Assembly: GCA_001574975.1 (NCBI GenBank)
Contig: KQ965740.1
Span: 216,103 to 280,102 of the forward strand
Length of the DNA stretch: 64,000 nt
Source: Gonapodya prolifera JEL478
Lineage: Eukaryota; Monoblepharomycota; Monoblepharidomycetes; Monoblepharidales; Gonapodyaceae
Direction: 5' to 3'
Within the stretch, counting starts at the first letter, position 1, and the number at the start of each line of letters is the position of its first letter. The notes below the pieces were generated by a model. The model saw only the letters and a list, made by a program, of their open reading frames with translations, had not been told where the DNA came from and made no database searches. The position numbers and the translations under genes were made by a program. Below are positions 34,259-46,185 of this stretch, piece by piece.

Positions 34259-36468
34259 ATGGGTTTGTCTCCTATTGGAAGCTGCAATATGTAAGATGTG
34301 GCATCTCCACTAATCCACTCCTATAACATCATCAATCCCTTCCAGCATATGTGTCTCAGTTTTCATCGGCTACATTTCTTTCACCATTCTCTCGTTTTGC
34401 TTATTACTGCTGTTTTTCAGCAATTACGAGATAAAAGCAAGAGGACGGCTTTTGGTCATCGCCTTCAACGTTTCGGTTTTTGATGTGGTCATACTTTGGA
34501 CTTTGGGATGTAAGTGATGAATTGAGTACCGGGAGGAGTAGAAATTAATGTGAAACTGAGCTCAGTCGATATGGGTGTAATACCATGCCGAAGCATGGTT
34601 GTGCTTGTTCCCGTCGTTGACGGGTTCTGTGAGTGTTATGCGGTGTCGAGTACCGAATATGTCGTACTGACCACTCTGGCCAGTTTCTTTGATGCTAGTA
34701 GCGCGCGCGAGTGAGTTGCTCGCCTTGAAAGCCGTGAGGCACGCTCACATCACTCTTTCATTTCAGTGTCATTGGTTATTAAACTCTGGGGCGGTAAAAT
34801 TGCTCTTGACAAAGGCGCGTTGGAGCGCCATTCATCGGCAGCGTCGACAGTCGTACAAAGCACGTTTTCGATTCGGTGCCTGATCGGAGTTCGCACCTCC
34901 GTTGTTCGTGCAATTTTAGCGTACAGCCCCTCAGATCTCAAGCTTGTATTGGGAAGTGCGCTCATCAGCACGATTGCAGGACTTCTTGGTGAGTCGATTG
35001 AAGGAGAAAGCATATCATAGCATGACAGCCTTCAACTCCTGTATGCCCCGTGCAGTCGGCGTCCCAATCTATGTCCTTGCACCCGACTACTCCCAGGAGT
35101 ATGGTTGCAACATTGCGAGTGTGGTGCGTGTCATTTTGCAGTTTCCATATCGCGCGCTTAAGAGTGATCAAACTGTGCTATCGCGATACTCGCTCAGGTG
35201 CACCTTCCGAACTATGGCCTTGCCGGTTGCTCTATGGGTATAACTATTGTCTTAGCTGGTTGCCTGATTGGAATCCAAGGTGAGTCGTCCAAGCTCTCGA
35301 TTTTCAAGCATGAATCTCTCTAATCCCCCAATCTTAGACACTCACTTCATACGCACAGATCTTCTCATGCTCGCAGTTGTTGGTACTCCTTTCGTCCTCT
35401 GCATTTACCTCTTCCGCATCGGCATAGTAAGCTGGCGAGCCCGTTGGTGTCTCGGCCCATATAATTTCCTCAATATGCGCAGCTCCCTGATTCGGTTAAT
35501 GAGACATTTTCCGCAACTTACTTTATCATTATGACTTCACTATGGATGCTCTTTTGCACGGTCCTAGTCCCCATAGGAATGGCGCTGCGCTCGAAAAACG
35601 CGAAACATGGGACATCAGTCAGGGGGAACATGGACTTTGAAAGGTGCGCCATTGCCTCTTTCCACCAAATGGATTTCATTCGATCTCTGCACGAGTCGCG
35701 ACGTGTTCAAACCTTGCCTCCTGTCCAGATTCACACGAGCCGTCATGGAGAAGGAGTCCGCCCTATGGCAAACTCTGAAGGAGTTTGCTGTCCGAGAATT
35801 TTGTGTGGAGCTGGTGGTGCGTACTTGGGATCTTTGCGCTGCTGCAAAGTTAATTTGCTGCATATCTTGTTTGCAACGTTCACTTCCCCCAGTCCTTCAT
35901 TGATGCACACAACAATCTCATGACCCAAGCACATAAGCACATGCCCTCACCTGCCGACACGACCTCGCTCAGTTCATGTCCCAACGCCTGCCGCCAGCTT
36001 CGCCTCTCAATCCTTGGCTGCAATACCCACAACCCCGCTCCCTTGATTTCCAGCTCAGTCCACAACTCAAAATCCAGTCACATCTCCGACACAACTCATA
36101 TTGAGACCCTTACTCGACCTCGGTGGCCTCCAGCATGGCGGGCGTGGGCAGGGGCAGAGGGAGGGAGGACTGCAGTACCGGAGGCGGTGATCAAGGAGTT
36201 TCGGGTAGTGTACGAGGACTACGTTGTCCAAGGGGCTCGAAACGAGGTTAACGTTGGAGGGGCGGCGTCCAGGAGGGTGGCAGAGGCAGTGAGTTCAGAT
36301 TGATTTGGGGGTGTCGTCTCTATGACCTCCATTTCTCACTGCTTTGCACATTACATCAAGTTTAATACGGGCGCGATTACCTTGGGTGTCTTCGATGAGA
36401 TACGGGCCGAGGTGCTTACGGTTATTTTTGACAACTTGTGGGTGAAGTCCCAGTACGGGCGGCAGTAA
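34259..36468 (+). CDS. Seven-transmembrane receptor fused to an RGS domain
   Basis: RGS domains speed GTP hydrolysis by G-alpha; fusion to a 7TM body gives a receptor that can switch off its own signal, as in plant AtRGS1 and fungal GprK types. Start at 34259 (MGLSPIGSCN), the only phase that joins correctly to helix 1 (VSVFIGYISFTILSFCLLLL). Further helices: LLVIAFNVSVFDVVILW, MVVLVPVVDGFFSLML, LVLGSALISTIAGLLG, a short exon at 35200-35278 (CSMGITIVLAGCLIGI), MLAVVGTPFVLCIYLF and FIIMTSLWMLFCTVLVPIG (35520-35580). A cytosolic part follows with RGS pieces: ALWQTLKEFAVREFCVEL, then after a Ser-rich loop VVYEDYVVQGARNEVNVGG (36210) and LGVFDEIRAEVLTVIFDNLW (36390), stop at 36468. The RGS box is interrupted by an unusually long insert (about 80 residues, 35930-36180). 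The ligand is unknown. About eleven exons; some joins uncertain. Confidence 0.72.
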
Positions 36469-37346
36469 GCTCAGAGTGTGGTAGCTATCAGCGAATGTAC
36501 AGAAGGTTGATAGAGACAAACCTATTTGGTTTCCACGCCGTGTTATGAAACGTGTAGACTGTGGTTGGTCAATGAATGTATGAAATTCGAGACTGCAGCT
36601 TGATCACCAACATTTTGTAAATAATATGTGAGTTCACGTGATGTCCCATCTTTACGGTTTCCTTAACAAGGTGCCTGCAATGTAAATTCAAGATCTTATA
36701 ATTGCTCAAATGAATGATTGCTCAAGCGTTGGGCACTTCTGACTGCGTTTGCGTCGTGTGCGGCGACTGAGATTCTTCCGACTCCCGAGTTCGTTTCCCC
36801 GCCCTGTCACGATCGGAGTCTTCCCCGAGCAATGACGGATTGCGGGGACAACTCTTTTTCCCTTTTTTAATCGAGGAATGTATTTGAAAACAAACATCAA
36901 ATCCTTTCATTATGTTCGAAACACACATTATTCATTCGAACAAACATCGTTCTTGATGATACGTGGTCAAAAATGCCTTTCACCTCATGCAAGCAAAATA
37001 GAGGACGTCAAAATCAAGTGTCGTTCGGACTGTCGCCCCACTTTCGCTCGACATCGTTTGATTCGATGACAAAACGTTTCATACACAAGAAGATGCGGGA
37101 TTCGTTGGACTCTTTTGACTCTTTTGCAACAAACGCTGTACATCAAGCAATATGCGACCTATCTCTTGGTATTTTCAGAGCAAAGCAAAGCAATTTCAAG
37201 AAAACGTTGGTGCGTGCGCCGCTCGCCAACAGGAGCACTGCAACACGCAACTCGGCTCAAACCAATCCTCCCCAAACGTAGAAATTTGTCGAGTACAGGG
37301 TTAAAATTTGGGATCGGTGAAGAATTCCATCTAGGGGGAATGTGGG
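36469..37346. other. Intergenic region, convergent genes
   Basis: About 880 bp between the 7TM-RGS stop and the end of the TM1266-like gene on the opposite strand. It is more AT-rich than the coding sequence around it. I see no gene or repeat; short frames at 36706-36928 and 37115 lack coding character. Confidence 0.45.
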
Positions 37347-38146
37347 TTAGACATTGCGGGGAATTCCTTGATGGCCTAAGCCCCAAGCCCTCCGCACGCT
37401 TTGTTGAAGGGAGAAAATGTCGAAGAGACAAACCTTTTTGGTTTCGACGCCGTCGAGCTTTTCGAGTTCCTGTTGGAGTGCTTTGCGGCCCTGTGATGAA
37501 TTGGATGTGGGAGGGGAGAATGATGAGCGTGAGTGGACGATGTTGAACGACGGTGGGGGGCAAAACGTACAGCGAGATCGCCTTCTAGCTCGATCAGGAT
37601 AAGCCCGCACTTGTACCCACTAAAATGGTGAGTGTAAGTATCGTTGGGAAGAAAAGAGGAGCACAATTGGAGGAATCACGCACTCTCTGCACTTGAGTCC
37701 GAGCCGCGTCCTCACATTGTCAGAGTGGGCTGTGAGGAGAGACTGGACCTGGGTTTATGAGTGGGGTGGTGGGGGAGTGATCGACTGGGTGATGGGAGGA
37801 GGCGAACAGTAAACGGGTCACCTTCTTGGCTTCTTCGGTGCGATCGTCTGCGAAAAGCAGCAGAAACGGGAGCACGTAAGTTGACGCTCACGAATGCAAA
37901 TGTAGCAGCGTGGTGGATTCGGCGCTCTCCTTCCAGTGCGAACCGTGTCACCCCTTCATCCGTCCCCCGCCATCCCCCAGCTGCCTCTCCCCTCTCCTGC
38001 GACGACAACTCACGCACAAAAATGCCCATTATATCATGCCACGGCTTCGCATGGGTCGCGACGTGTCTTGAAGACGCGCACAGCACGGGAGCGACGAGGG
38101 ACGGCGCGGATCGAGCGAGCGCGGTGCGGACGAGGGAGAGCGACAT
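37347..38146 (-). CDS. Mitochondrially targeted small protein with TM1266-like (ACT-like) fold
   Basis: Exon 1 starts at 38146 with a typical mitochondrial presequence (MSLSLVRTALARSAPSLVAP, then SSRHVATHAKPW: Arg, Ser, Ala, no acids). It runs into DIMGIFVHDRTEEAKK across an intron, then VQSLLTAHSDNVRTRLGLKC, then GYKCGLILIELEGDLA, and finally GRKALQQELEKLDGVETKKV. Splice phases agree at each join. The core of about 85 residues has a beta-alpha-beta-beta-alpha-beta pattern: a first strand, helix with DRxxAxxV, a turn HSDNVRTRLGL, a strand of small hydrophobics, a helix, and a closing VETKKV strand. This matches bacterial TM1266 proteins (called iron-only hydrogenase system regulator or putative iron-hydrogenase regulators) in order and length. 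The last exon may run on to the stop at 37347 or use another intron. Identity as this fold is moderately sure; the biochemical role is unknown. Confidence 0.6.
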
Positions 38147-38550
38147 TGCGGGACGTGGTTGGCTGTTTTGAATGTGGAGCTGATGGTTTTGCTGAAATGG
38201 GGTGAATGCAGGGAAACAGGTCGAGGTGAGTCACGCAGCTGTGGTGGGCGGGTTGCTCCGAGCGCGGGTGCACCAACCACAAGCGGCGATTTGCGGGTGG
38301 GAGAAGATGGCAAGGAGGTTTCCATCTGACTGGCTTCAGATCAATGAGTGCGTCTATCGCTCATCTGCCGCTCCCATGCTCTATTGTACTTTGACATGAT
38401 TTAGCATAAGTTAGCTCAAGATAAGAGGGACTTGTACAAGCTCAGTTCAGTTCAAAACGTTCATGCGTACTCGAATAAATATCATGCGGTTAATGGGGGC
38501 TTTACACACCCACTGGAAAAGTCTGCAGAAATTCAAAACCAGTATTAAAT
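38147..38550. other. Short intergenic region
   Basis: About 400 bp upstream of the TM1266-like gene and downstream of the secreted-protein gene (both on the - strand). No feature seen. Confidence 0.4.
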
Positions 38551-41082
38551 TCACAAAGCACCTGATATGTTTCCCCCCCTTTCACACAACTCACTAAACG
38601 CTCCCGTATCCGACAACCCGATACAACAATCATACAGCGTAGCCGACTGGAGCGGAAACGTGATTTGGGTGTTGATGATACCCGTCAAAGACCATCGCCA
38701 CGAGAGCGACTCGTAGATGTTGACTTCGGCGGCGAGGGCGGTGCCGCATTTGGACGTCGTCGAGACACTTTGGAGTGATGGTGCTGGGTGGTTGGGAGAC
38801 TGGGGTGCACTGGAGTTGGAGTGGGTGGGTGACGTAGGAAGACTCGTTGCGATGGTCGTGGGGAGGCCGTCCATTGACGAGACGGTGCCCGGTCCGCGTC
38901 GTCGCAGCGCTGCGCTTTTCGCCGAGTGAGCAGAGTATAAAGTGGGACCAGTGGTGGTAGTCGTACTCGTAGTGGCGCTGCTCGACGTGGTGGAAGTTTC
39001 CGTTGTCGCAGATTGGGCTGCAGTGACGCTCTCGGCGGTGGTCGTGGCGCCAGGTTGAGTGCCTTCGTCTGACTGGGTTGTAGTGGCAGAACTGGACACC
39101 AGAGTCGACGAGGCCAGATTGTCGGATGTGGTAGAGGTGAATGTCTTGACGCTTGGCGCTGTGTTTGTCGCTTCGTTGCTCACGAGAGCAGCGTCGGATG
39201 TTGTTGTCGCAAAGCTGGACTCCGTAGTCGACGAGTTGGATGTCGATGGTGAGCTGGTAGTAGTCACAGCGTCGCTTGTCCCAGCAGTCGTCGAAGTCGA
39301 GGTATTACCAATTGACACAGTTGACGTGTTCGACTGCGCAAGTGCACTCTTGGCATCAACCCCATTAGATCCCAGAGTTGCATTGACGAGCGTGATTGAG
39401 CCGTTGTTGCTATACGCCTCCGTGGTGTTCACCGTGGCGCCCAGTTTGCTACACGGTGTGAACGGTGGAGATGGGGCGGTGGTTGGGTGGGAGGTTTGTC
39501 AACCACCACGTAACCAAACACGAGATTCCGAAGCCAGAAAGCCAGAAAACTAGACTCACAAGTCTAACTCCACATTCGCCGACTCGACGTTCATTCCGAG
39601 CACTTTGACGCCGAGTCCGAACCCGGGGATGATGTCGACCGATCCGCCGATCGCCCCCGTTGTGCGGATCTGCGGAGTGGTGATTGACGAGTGATAGCCT
39701 ACTGAGGAATTTACCTGTGTGTAGCAAGAGGGGGGGNGGGGGGGCAAACACAAGGAGAGATCAGCCGCGTTAAGGACGGTGGTGGTGGCGCGCAACGAAC
39801 CAAAGACGGAAGTTCTCACTCACGTATGGACACACCCCAGCCGCGACATTGAAATCCAGCGCGGACACGAACCCTGTCTTGACGGTCCCGCCCGCGGTGT
39901 ACCCCCATGCGAGCCCGACGTCGAGGTATATCGAGGGCCCGGCTGTGAGGAATGTGCCCACTGGTGGTTCGTGGGTGGGTGGTGGTCGTGGATGGGGGGA
40001 GGTGGCAAGTGGCAAGTGAGGTCAGAGTGAGAAAGGTGGGAAGAGTGAGAAGGGAGGAGTGAAAGCTTACGTTGGAGAGGGGATATGTCGAATTCGGCAA
40101 CACGGAGCCGGGTTGAGTATTGGCCGGCTTGAGAACAACAGGGTGATATTGGTTGAGGGTTGAGGCGTTAGCGCTGGTGAAAACAAGTTCCGAGGTTCAA
40201 CTCACAGTGCGCGGACAAATCCAGCAGGAAATCAAATGTCCCGTTGACGTTTCCCTTTGTGGCGGCGAAGCAGAATTGGTTGCCCGAGTTGGCTTTGCCG
40301 AGTTTTGTGATGTCGAGCGTTACTGATGTCATCGGGGGGAAAAAAAAAGTGACGGTTGACTATTTGCTTTCTTGCAACTTATGTATCAATGAAAACGTAC
40401 TGTTTGCGACCAGCACGGTCGAGAAGTAGACACCGCAGTTTTCACAGTAAAGTCCGATGCTGCTTGCAGTGTCCTTGACGATTGTCGCATTGGTCCCCGA
40501 ACTCCACAACGTCGCCGAGATCGGACGAGTAGTGGTCCCTCGTTTGGTGAGTGTCGTGGATGTATTTGCCACCTCGAACGTGACTTGCGCTTGTATGGTA
40601 CCAGGGCTCTGCTTCATGGGCGCCGTTCTGAGGACGTACCCCGTGCTTATCTTGCCCACGTGCGTGACGAGCCATATCAGCTGGCCGGCCGTGGACGAGT
40701 TGCGCAGCCCCGTCCAGTTGGAGTTCAATGCCGCCGCATAAAATTGCCCTGCTGGCCACGTGACCACGCTCAGATTAGCAAGCGTGATGCGCAAGTCGGC
40801 GCCTGCGCTTGTGATGTTGGCCACGCCGGGCAGGGAGTCGAGGTGCACGACGGAGAGATTCCCATGCGACTGGAACCGGACCCGCCCCCACGCTGCCGAT
40901 GCGTCACGAAAACCGGCGTTGCGTGCGTCCTTGTCTGATGCGAATCTGTAGTTCGTGTCAAAGGATCTTTGTGGGCGGTGGCACTCCTTCTTGACGGAGG
41001 ACATGCGCCTGGCTGCGTGGGCGGGGTGCAGCGCGCATGCAAGCGCGAGGATCAGTAGGAGTGGCACCAGTTGCGAGCGCAT
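38551..41082 (-). CDS. Secreted, N-glycosylated protein with Ser/Thr-rich mucin-like segment
   Basis: Start at 41082 gives a clear signal peptide (MRSQLVPLLLILALACALH, cleavage likely after AHA). Exon 1 reaches to about 40400 and holds many N-glycosylation sequons (NLSVV, NWTG, NSSTAG, NTSTT) and a Cys pair (CENC). Smaller exons follow with GKANSGNQFCFAATKGNVNG, AGPSIYLDVGLAWGYTAGG, GFVSALDFNVAAGVCPYV and IPGFGLGVKVLGMNVES: alternating beta strands as in the DUF7223-type secreted fungal proteins. The last exon (38551-39450) is a Ser/Thr/Ala-rich stretch of about 160 residues, likely O-mannosylated, then a Cys-bearing end (NIYESLSWRWSL, LYDCCIGLSD). No GPI signal is seen at the C-terminus. I infer a cell-surface or extracellular structural role; the family assignment is a resemblance only. 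Confidence 0.65.
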
Positions 41083-41678
41083 CGCAGGTGCAGGTGCAGG
41101 AATTTTCGCCAGCGGAGACTGTTCGCGGGCACTGATCTAAGATCAAACCCGACCGTCCCTCAGGCATTATTATATCCCGGGTTTTTTCCCGGTGATCAGT
41201 CTCAATTAGCATGTGAATTTACGGTAAATAAGACAAATAAAATTGTTGAGGATGTCAAGGGTTTGCCATCTCTTTTTGAATCGTAAAACCTACTCTTTTG
41301 GAATCGATGCAGGCTGCCTTGGCGAAGGTGTCGTCGCAATATGACACATCGTATGCTCCTTGTGAAACTGTGATATGTACAAATCCCATATCCACCAGAG
41401 CCTGGTGCCGCTGAAATGGATCCAGTGTGCTGTGCTGTCGAGATCGACTTTGGGTGCAATTTTACCCGCTGCTTGATTCCTACTTCCTCCTCCAAAACGC
41501 TTTCAGATTCCACGAAGCCTGTTATTGAAATAAATTTAATTGCATCTTGGTGCAGCGTGGAAGGAAGGACAACGTTCCGATGCCACCCACAACTGGCCCA
41601 TGCGGACCACGGAGTGCGTGGCCAAAGGACGAGAAATTGGGATCGCATATTGCAGAGCATTGATTTCGCGAGAGCACG
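41083..41678. other. Divergent intergenic region
   Basis: 596 bp between the secreted-protein start and the Barentsz-like start. It has an AT-richer centre around 41200-41250. A small frame at 41416-41682 has no coding character. Nothing else seen. Confidence 0.4.
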
Positions 41679-44600
41679 ATGAGCGCGCGCATCAAGGCCA
41701 GACGTAGACTTCCCGTGCGCGAAGACGAGGGCGAGGACAGCGTGCCCCTTGCCGGCGGAGACGACTCAAGCGTCGCAGGGTCTGACGAGGGCGCGGACGA
41801 CTTTCTCAGCGACGACGGCGACGAAGAGAACCAGGACGACGACGAGGTGGTCGGCGCGGACGGCGGCAACGGTAGGTGTGTGGCGCGGATGGGCGGATGT
41901 GGGGGGTGACGCGGGGATTGTGGTGGGGTGACGCAGGCTCGGGGCGAGGGCGACCTGCGCGCGTTGGAGTCCGCTACAGCGTTGTTTTTGAGATATGCGC
42001 GTGCTGACGATCTTTTTTTTTTTTCCTGTGTGTCCCGTGTATGTGTGTCACTCCGCACTCGCCAGACGCGGAGACGCTTGCACCACCGCAGGGCGACGCG
42101 GACACGCTCGCACCCGACGCACCCGCTCTAACACCTTATACGCCCGCGTTGGGAGACTCGCCGGCCGTCGCGCCTCCGGACGACGACGCACAGGCACAGG
42201 CCACCATGCGCTCGCCGTCGCCTCCCGTCCAAACTCACGAGCCCTCGCCTCTGCGCACACACAAGAGCCCACACGCGCACGCATACGGGCACGGGCAGCA
42301 AATCTCTGCCCCGCGCCCAACCCACTCGCCGGCCCCGCCCCCGCCAGCCACGCAGAAGGGATACGGCGTGTCCATCCGACCCACGTCTCGCCGCACGCCG
42401 TACGTCCCTCCAAACACGCGCGAGGGCCGCACGGACTCGCCGGTGCGGCGGAGGTCGCCTGCAAAGCCCGAGATAGAGGGCGCCGCCGATACCGAGACCG
42501 CGGCCGACCAGGACGCGACCGCCAACGCCGACGAGGCCGTGGACGTAGACGCCAACGACGACCCCGACCACCCCCCACCCCCGCGCGACCCCTTCGCTAC
42601 GCGGGGCACGTCCGCGGGTATATTCTCGCGCGAGGACGAGACGCTCCGCGAGCCCGCGTCGTACCGCCGGGGATCCCCTTTGCGGGAGCTGTCGGGCTCG
42701 GGCGGCCGGCCTGAGCGTGGATGGTCCGGACATGATGACCGCTCCTCGGCCAGAGGCGGGCGTGGTGGATGGCGTGGAGGGTTCGATGGTGGCGACAGGG
42801 GACGTGGGAGGGGGAGGGGCAGAGGGTTCGCCTACGGCGGCGGAGGGGGAGGGTACGATAGGGAAGACCGCTACGATAACAGGTCGGCAGGCGCAGGAGG
42901 GTCATATGAGCCCAGGTGGGGTGGCGACCAGGGACAGGCGTCTGGGTGGGACGGTTCGGCGTACGTGTTCAACTCTTTACTGTCCTAGTCCTGCCTTGTC
43001 TAACGTGTTCCTTTTCTCTTGTTGCCCCGTGCCGTCTGACATGCTCGCCGTATCTTGTTTCACCTCTCGCTTCCCTCTTGCCCCCTCACATCACCCACCA
43101 CAGCGGCAAGCGCTACGACCTCTGGGAATCCCCCGCCGGCGCGCCGCGCTCCAAATGGGGCCACGACAAGTACGAGGAGCTCGCCGACGAGCCTGACGAC
43201 GCACGCTTCACCGCCGACGGGGAGCGTTTCCAATGGAGTAGACGCGGGCGAGGCAGGAGGGGCAGGGGCCGCGGCAGGGGTGGGAGAGGCGGCGTGTGGG
43301 ACGCGAGGAGCGACGCGGGGGGGAGCGATGCAGGTTGGAACGCGGTGGAGGGTGGCGAGGGTGGCGAGGTCGGAGAGTCTCAGTCCCAGTCCCAGTCTCA
43401 ATCTCAGTCCCAGACGCAAGAGAGCTACGAGGGGTACCAAACCACCGCCCCCCGGGGCCGAGGACGCGGTCGAGGTCGTGGCCGTGGCGGCGCCGGGTGG
43501 GAATCCCGTGGCGAGCAGGGGCAGGAAGCCGGCGAAGCTGACGCGCAGGGGTGGGACGGGTACAACAGCTACAGCCACAACGGGTCGCGTGGAAGAGGTC
43601 GCGGGCGGGGATGGAGTGGATCAGGGGCCGAGGGGGAGCAGGGGTACGAGGGGTATTCGGAGGGAAGGGGACGAGGAGGCAGGGGGAGGGGAAGGGGCTG
43701 GAGCGGAGGTTACGAAGGCCGCGACGACCAAGCGTACGATGGTGGCTATACCAGTGGTGGAAGGGGACGTGGAAGAGGACGTGGAGGCGGTGGTGGCGGA
43801 TACGAGGACAGGAGTACACCGGCATCGGGCGATCAAGCAGCGTCGGGCGGTGAGGCATCGGGCGTGGATTGGACAGCTGGTGATGGAGGCGCGGAGGGGA
43901 ATGGGAATGGGGACGGCTCGTGGCAGGGTAGAGGCAGGGGGCGCGGCAGAGGGAGAGGGAGGGGAAGGGGAAGGGGAGGATGGCAGGGGGACAGTGCTCC
44001 ACTTGAACAGGCAGACCAAGTCGAACAATCCGTTCGTTCCAAGAGCGATTCCCAGGGCTGGGCGGTAGAGGGGTCGGAAGCTGCCGCGGAGGAGGACCAA
44101 ACCTCCAGTGCGGGCCGGGGGATCTCCGATCGCGGTCGCGGTAGGGGCCGGGGTACACGAGGCTCACGAGGAAACCGTGCGAGAGGCACCTCTGGCTCTC
44201 ACACCGCGGAGCCCGAGCCCCCGATCCAGCCTGTGGGGTGGGGACTGCCAGCCGAGCCAGCCGAGCCAGCCGCTTCCGGTGCTGCTGATAATAAATGGAG
44301 AACCCCGCCTGAGGTGCCTTCCTGGGAGATTCCGGCGGGTGGGGATTCGTCTGGGTGGACTAAGATGGAGGGCGAGGGCGAGGGATCGGCAAGCGCTGCA
44401 GCGGCGAGTGAAGGTGTTGCGGTGGGAGGTGCGGTGGACACTACTGTAGCGACAGGCGGGTGGGACCAACCAGCGGCGCAGGCTGATGAGACCAGACAGT
44501 ACGAAGGCGGCGATGGTGGATTCGGGTGGCGTGGGCGAGGAGGGCGGGGAAGGGGGCGCGGCGGATACGAAGGTGGACGCGGCACGTACGGGTCTTCAAG

Positions 44601-45921
44601 GGGGTACGAAGGGCGTGGGCGAGGTGGGCGACGGGGCGGGTATGAAGGCAGCTGGGAGGGGCGCGGCAGTTACGATGGCGGGCGAGGGGGCTACCGCGGT
44701 CGAGGGCGTGGGTGGAGCAATGGGTGGGTGGGTCAAGATGGTGGGTACAAGGGGAACGGGCAGGTGCCTGGCGTGGAGCGTGTGGATGCCCCAGCACCCA
44801 TGGAGAGCGCAAACGGCGGTGCGGAAGGCGTGGCCAGTGGCCAGGGTGAGGAGGAGGCTGTTGTGGACTTTTACGACTTTGTGCGGGGCGAGACCGGCAC
44901 AGTGTCGACGGAACAGGGTCCGGCGTCAACCGAGCAGGAACCGCACAAGGCCGGCACGGGCGCGGACGCGTCCACCTCGACTTCGCAGGCACCTCCCGAG
45001 CGTTCTGTGGTCACTGCGCACGTGGAGCAGCCGTCGGTGGAGAAAAAGCGATACAGCAACAAGACGGGAGCTGAGTGGCAGAGCTATGGACAGGGGTACG
45101 GCCAGGCGCAGCGGTTTACCCCGACTTTGGTGACGCTGGGAGCGGTCAGAGGGGCCTCGCCGGCGCTGAGAAATGGTGAGCACTTTGCTGGGAGGGGGTC
45201 AATAAGGTTGGGTGACTCATCAGTTCCGTCCGATTACCCGATCGTCCGTTACCCTTGCCTTGTATTTCCAGTTGATGCTCCAGAATTTACACCGACGAGC
45301 TCCCCGGAAAACGTCTTCCCCTTCGACCCCATTGCCAGCGGCGGTGAGGCCAACTGGTCCGGCTCCATTGCGTCCAACTCCTCCCGCCGCCGCGATGCCT
45401 CTTGGACAACACCTCTCGGCTATGGAGCCACTGTGCAGGGTCCACCTGGTGCGGGCGGCGTTGGACCGGCGTTCCCACTGGGGAACCAAATGGTCGTCCA
45501 GCCCATGTTGACAGCGACTGGCCAGATGGTGCTCATGACAGATACCGGACTTATGATTCCCGCCGCGATGCCCATGGGGGCGGGGCAGGTGCAGAATGTG
45601 TTTGGCGTGCAGGGCGCTGGCAACGTCTCGATGCAGGATGCCCAGGGACAGCAGTTCTATCAACCGGCGTTCTACCCACCTGCGGCGTCGTGGGGTGGCG
45701 CCCAATACTACAATGCGGGAGGTGCAAACGGGACCACTTACTACCCGGCCGCACCAACGGGGCCGGCACCTGGGTACGGGGGCGCAGCCTTCTTTGAGCA
45801 ACAGCAGCAGCCGCAATCACAGACAGAGGCGCCCGTACAGAACATTATGGAGATTGTAGCGCTGCCGACTACGAAGCCGGTCAAGGTGTCGGCGCCTCCA
45901 AAGGGGGACGCGGCACAGTGA
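41679..45921 (+). CDS. Barentsz/CASC3-like RGG-rich RNA-binding protein
   Basis: Barentsz (MLN51/CASC3) clamps eIF4AIII on RNA in the exon junction complex. Start at 41679 (MSARIKARRRLPVREDEGED), exon 1 acidic. An intron with a T run (42009-42025) follows, then a Pro-rich exon from about 42064. The Btz-like part is split: GRPERGWSGHDDRSSARGG at the end of exon 2 (42700-42760), and after the intron at 42961-43103 the segment RYDLWESPAGAPRSKWGHDK YEEL, which has the W-x-HDKYE motif of the second half of the Btz domain. Then come some 500 residues of RGRGRG, GGRGG and GYEG repeats with an SQ run (43376-43420), and finally a folded or aromatic-rich end (WQSYGQGYGQAQRFTP, FPLGNQMVVQPMLTAT) to 45921. 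The RGG tract is far longer than in known CASC3 proteins. Domain call rests on short motifs; RNA binding by RGG is well supported. Confidence 0.6.
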
Positions 45922-46114
45922 TGTGGACTTGTTTGGACGTACGTGTTTGGTTGGTTGGTGTGGAGGTACGGAATCTCCCGCTGGGCTTTGGCTGGGTTTA
46001 GAGGGCATGTACACATGTAATGGGCTACGATAAATAACCCTATGGGTTGGGCTGTGAGGAAATTAGTTCCCCTCGGGTTAATTTCATTTCCAAAAAACCA
46101 ATATCAACGCCGAC

Positions 46115-46183
46115 GCCATGACTTCCATGTAATTTGACTCGTTCGCGCCCAATAAATACTGAAGCGTCTCCTGGCCTAGAGAT
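46115..46183 (-). pseudogene. Relic or paralogous end of the 48.4-kb small gene
   Basis: On the - strand this sequence starts at the same ctag|GCCAGGAGAC acceptor-like boundary as the last exon of the small gene at 48414-48779 and gives ARRRFSIYWARTSQITWKSW, against ARRLFRIISDVNDYITTKSW there. The DNA similarity runs over about 65 bp and ends at the stop. No upstream exon matching the small gene is found next to it; instead a tandem duplication lies there. Confidence 0.5.
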
Positions 46184-46185
46184 AA

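Noticed and set aside
38719-39553. Long + strand frames opposite the Ser/Thr-rich secreted protein
   Set aside because: Mirror image of low-complexity Thr/Ser codons; Val/Asp/Glu-rich composition with no start context or domain.
42916-43100. Continuous + strand frame that would extend the RGG exon upstream to 42916
   Set aside because: It crosses the intron between 42961 and 43103; its peptide there lacks the composition of either flanking exon, and the true upstream exon is in another frame.
42048-44192. Long - strand frames opposite the RGG gene
   Set aside because: High GC and repeat structure keep several frames open; compositions are Arg/Pro/His-rich without domains.
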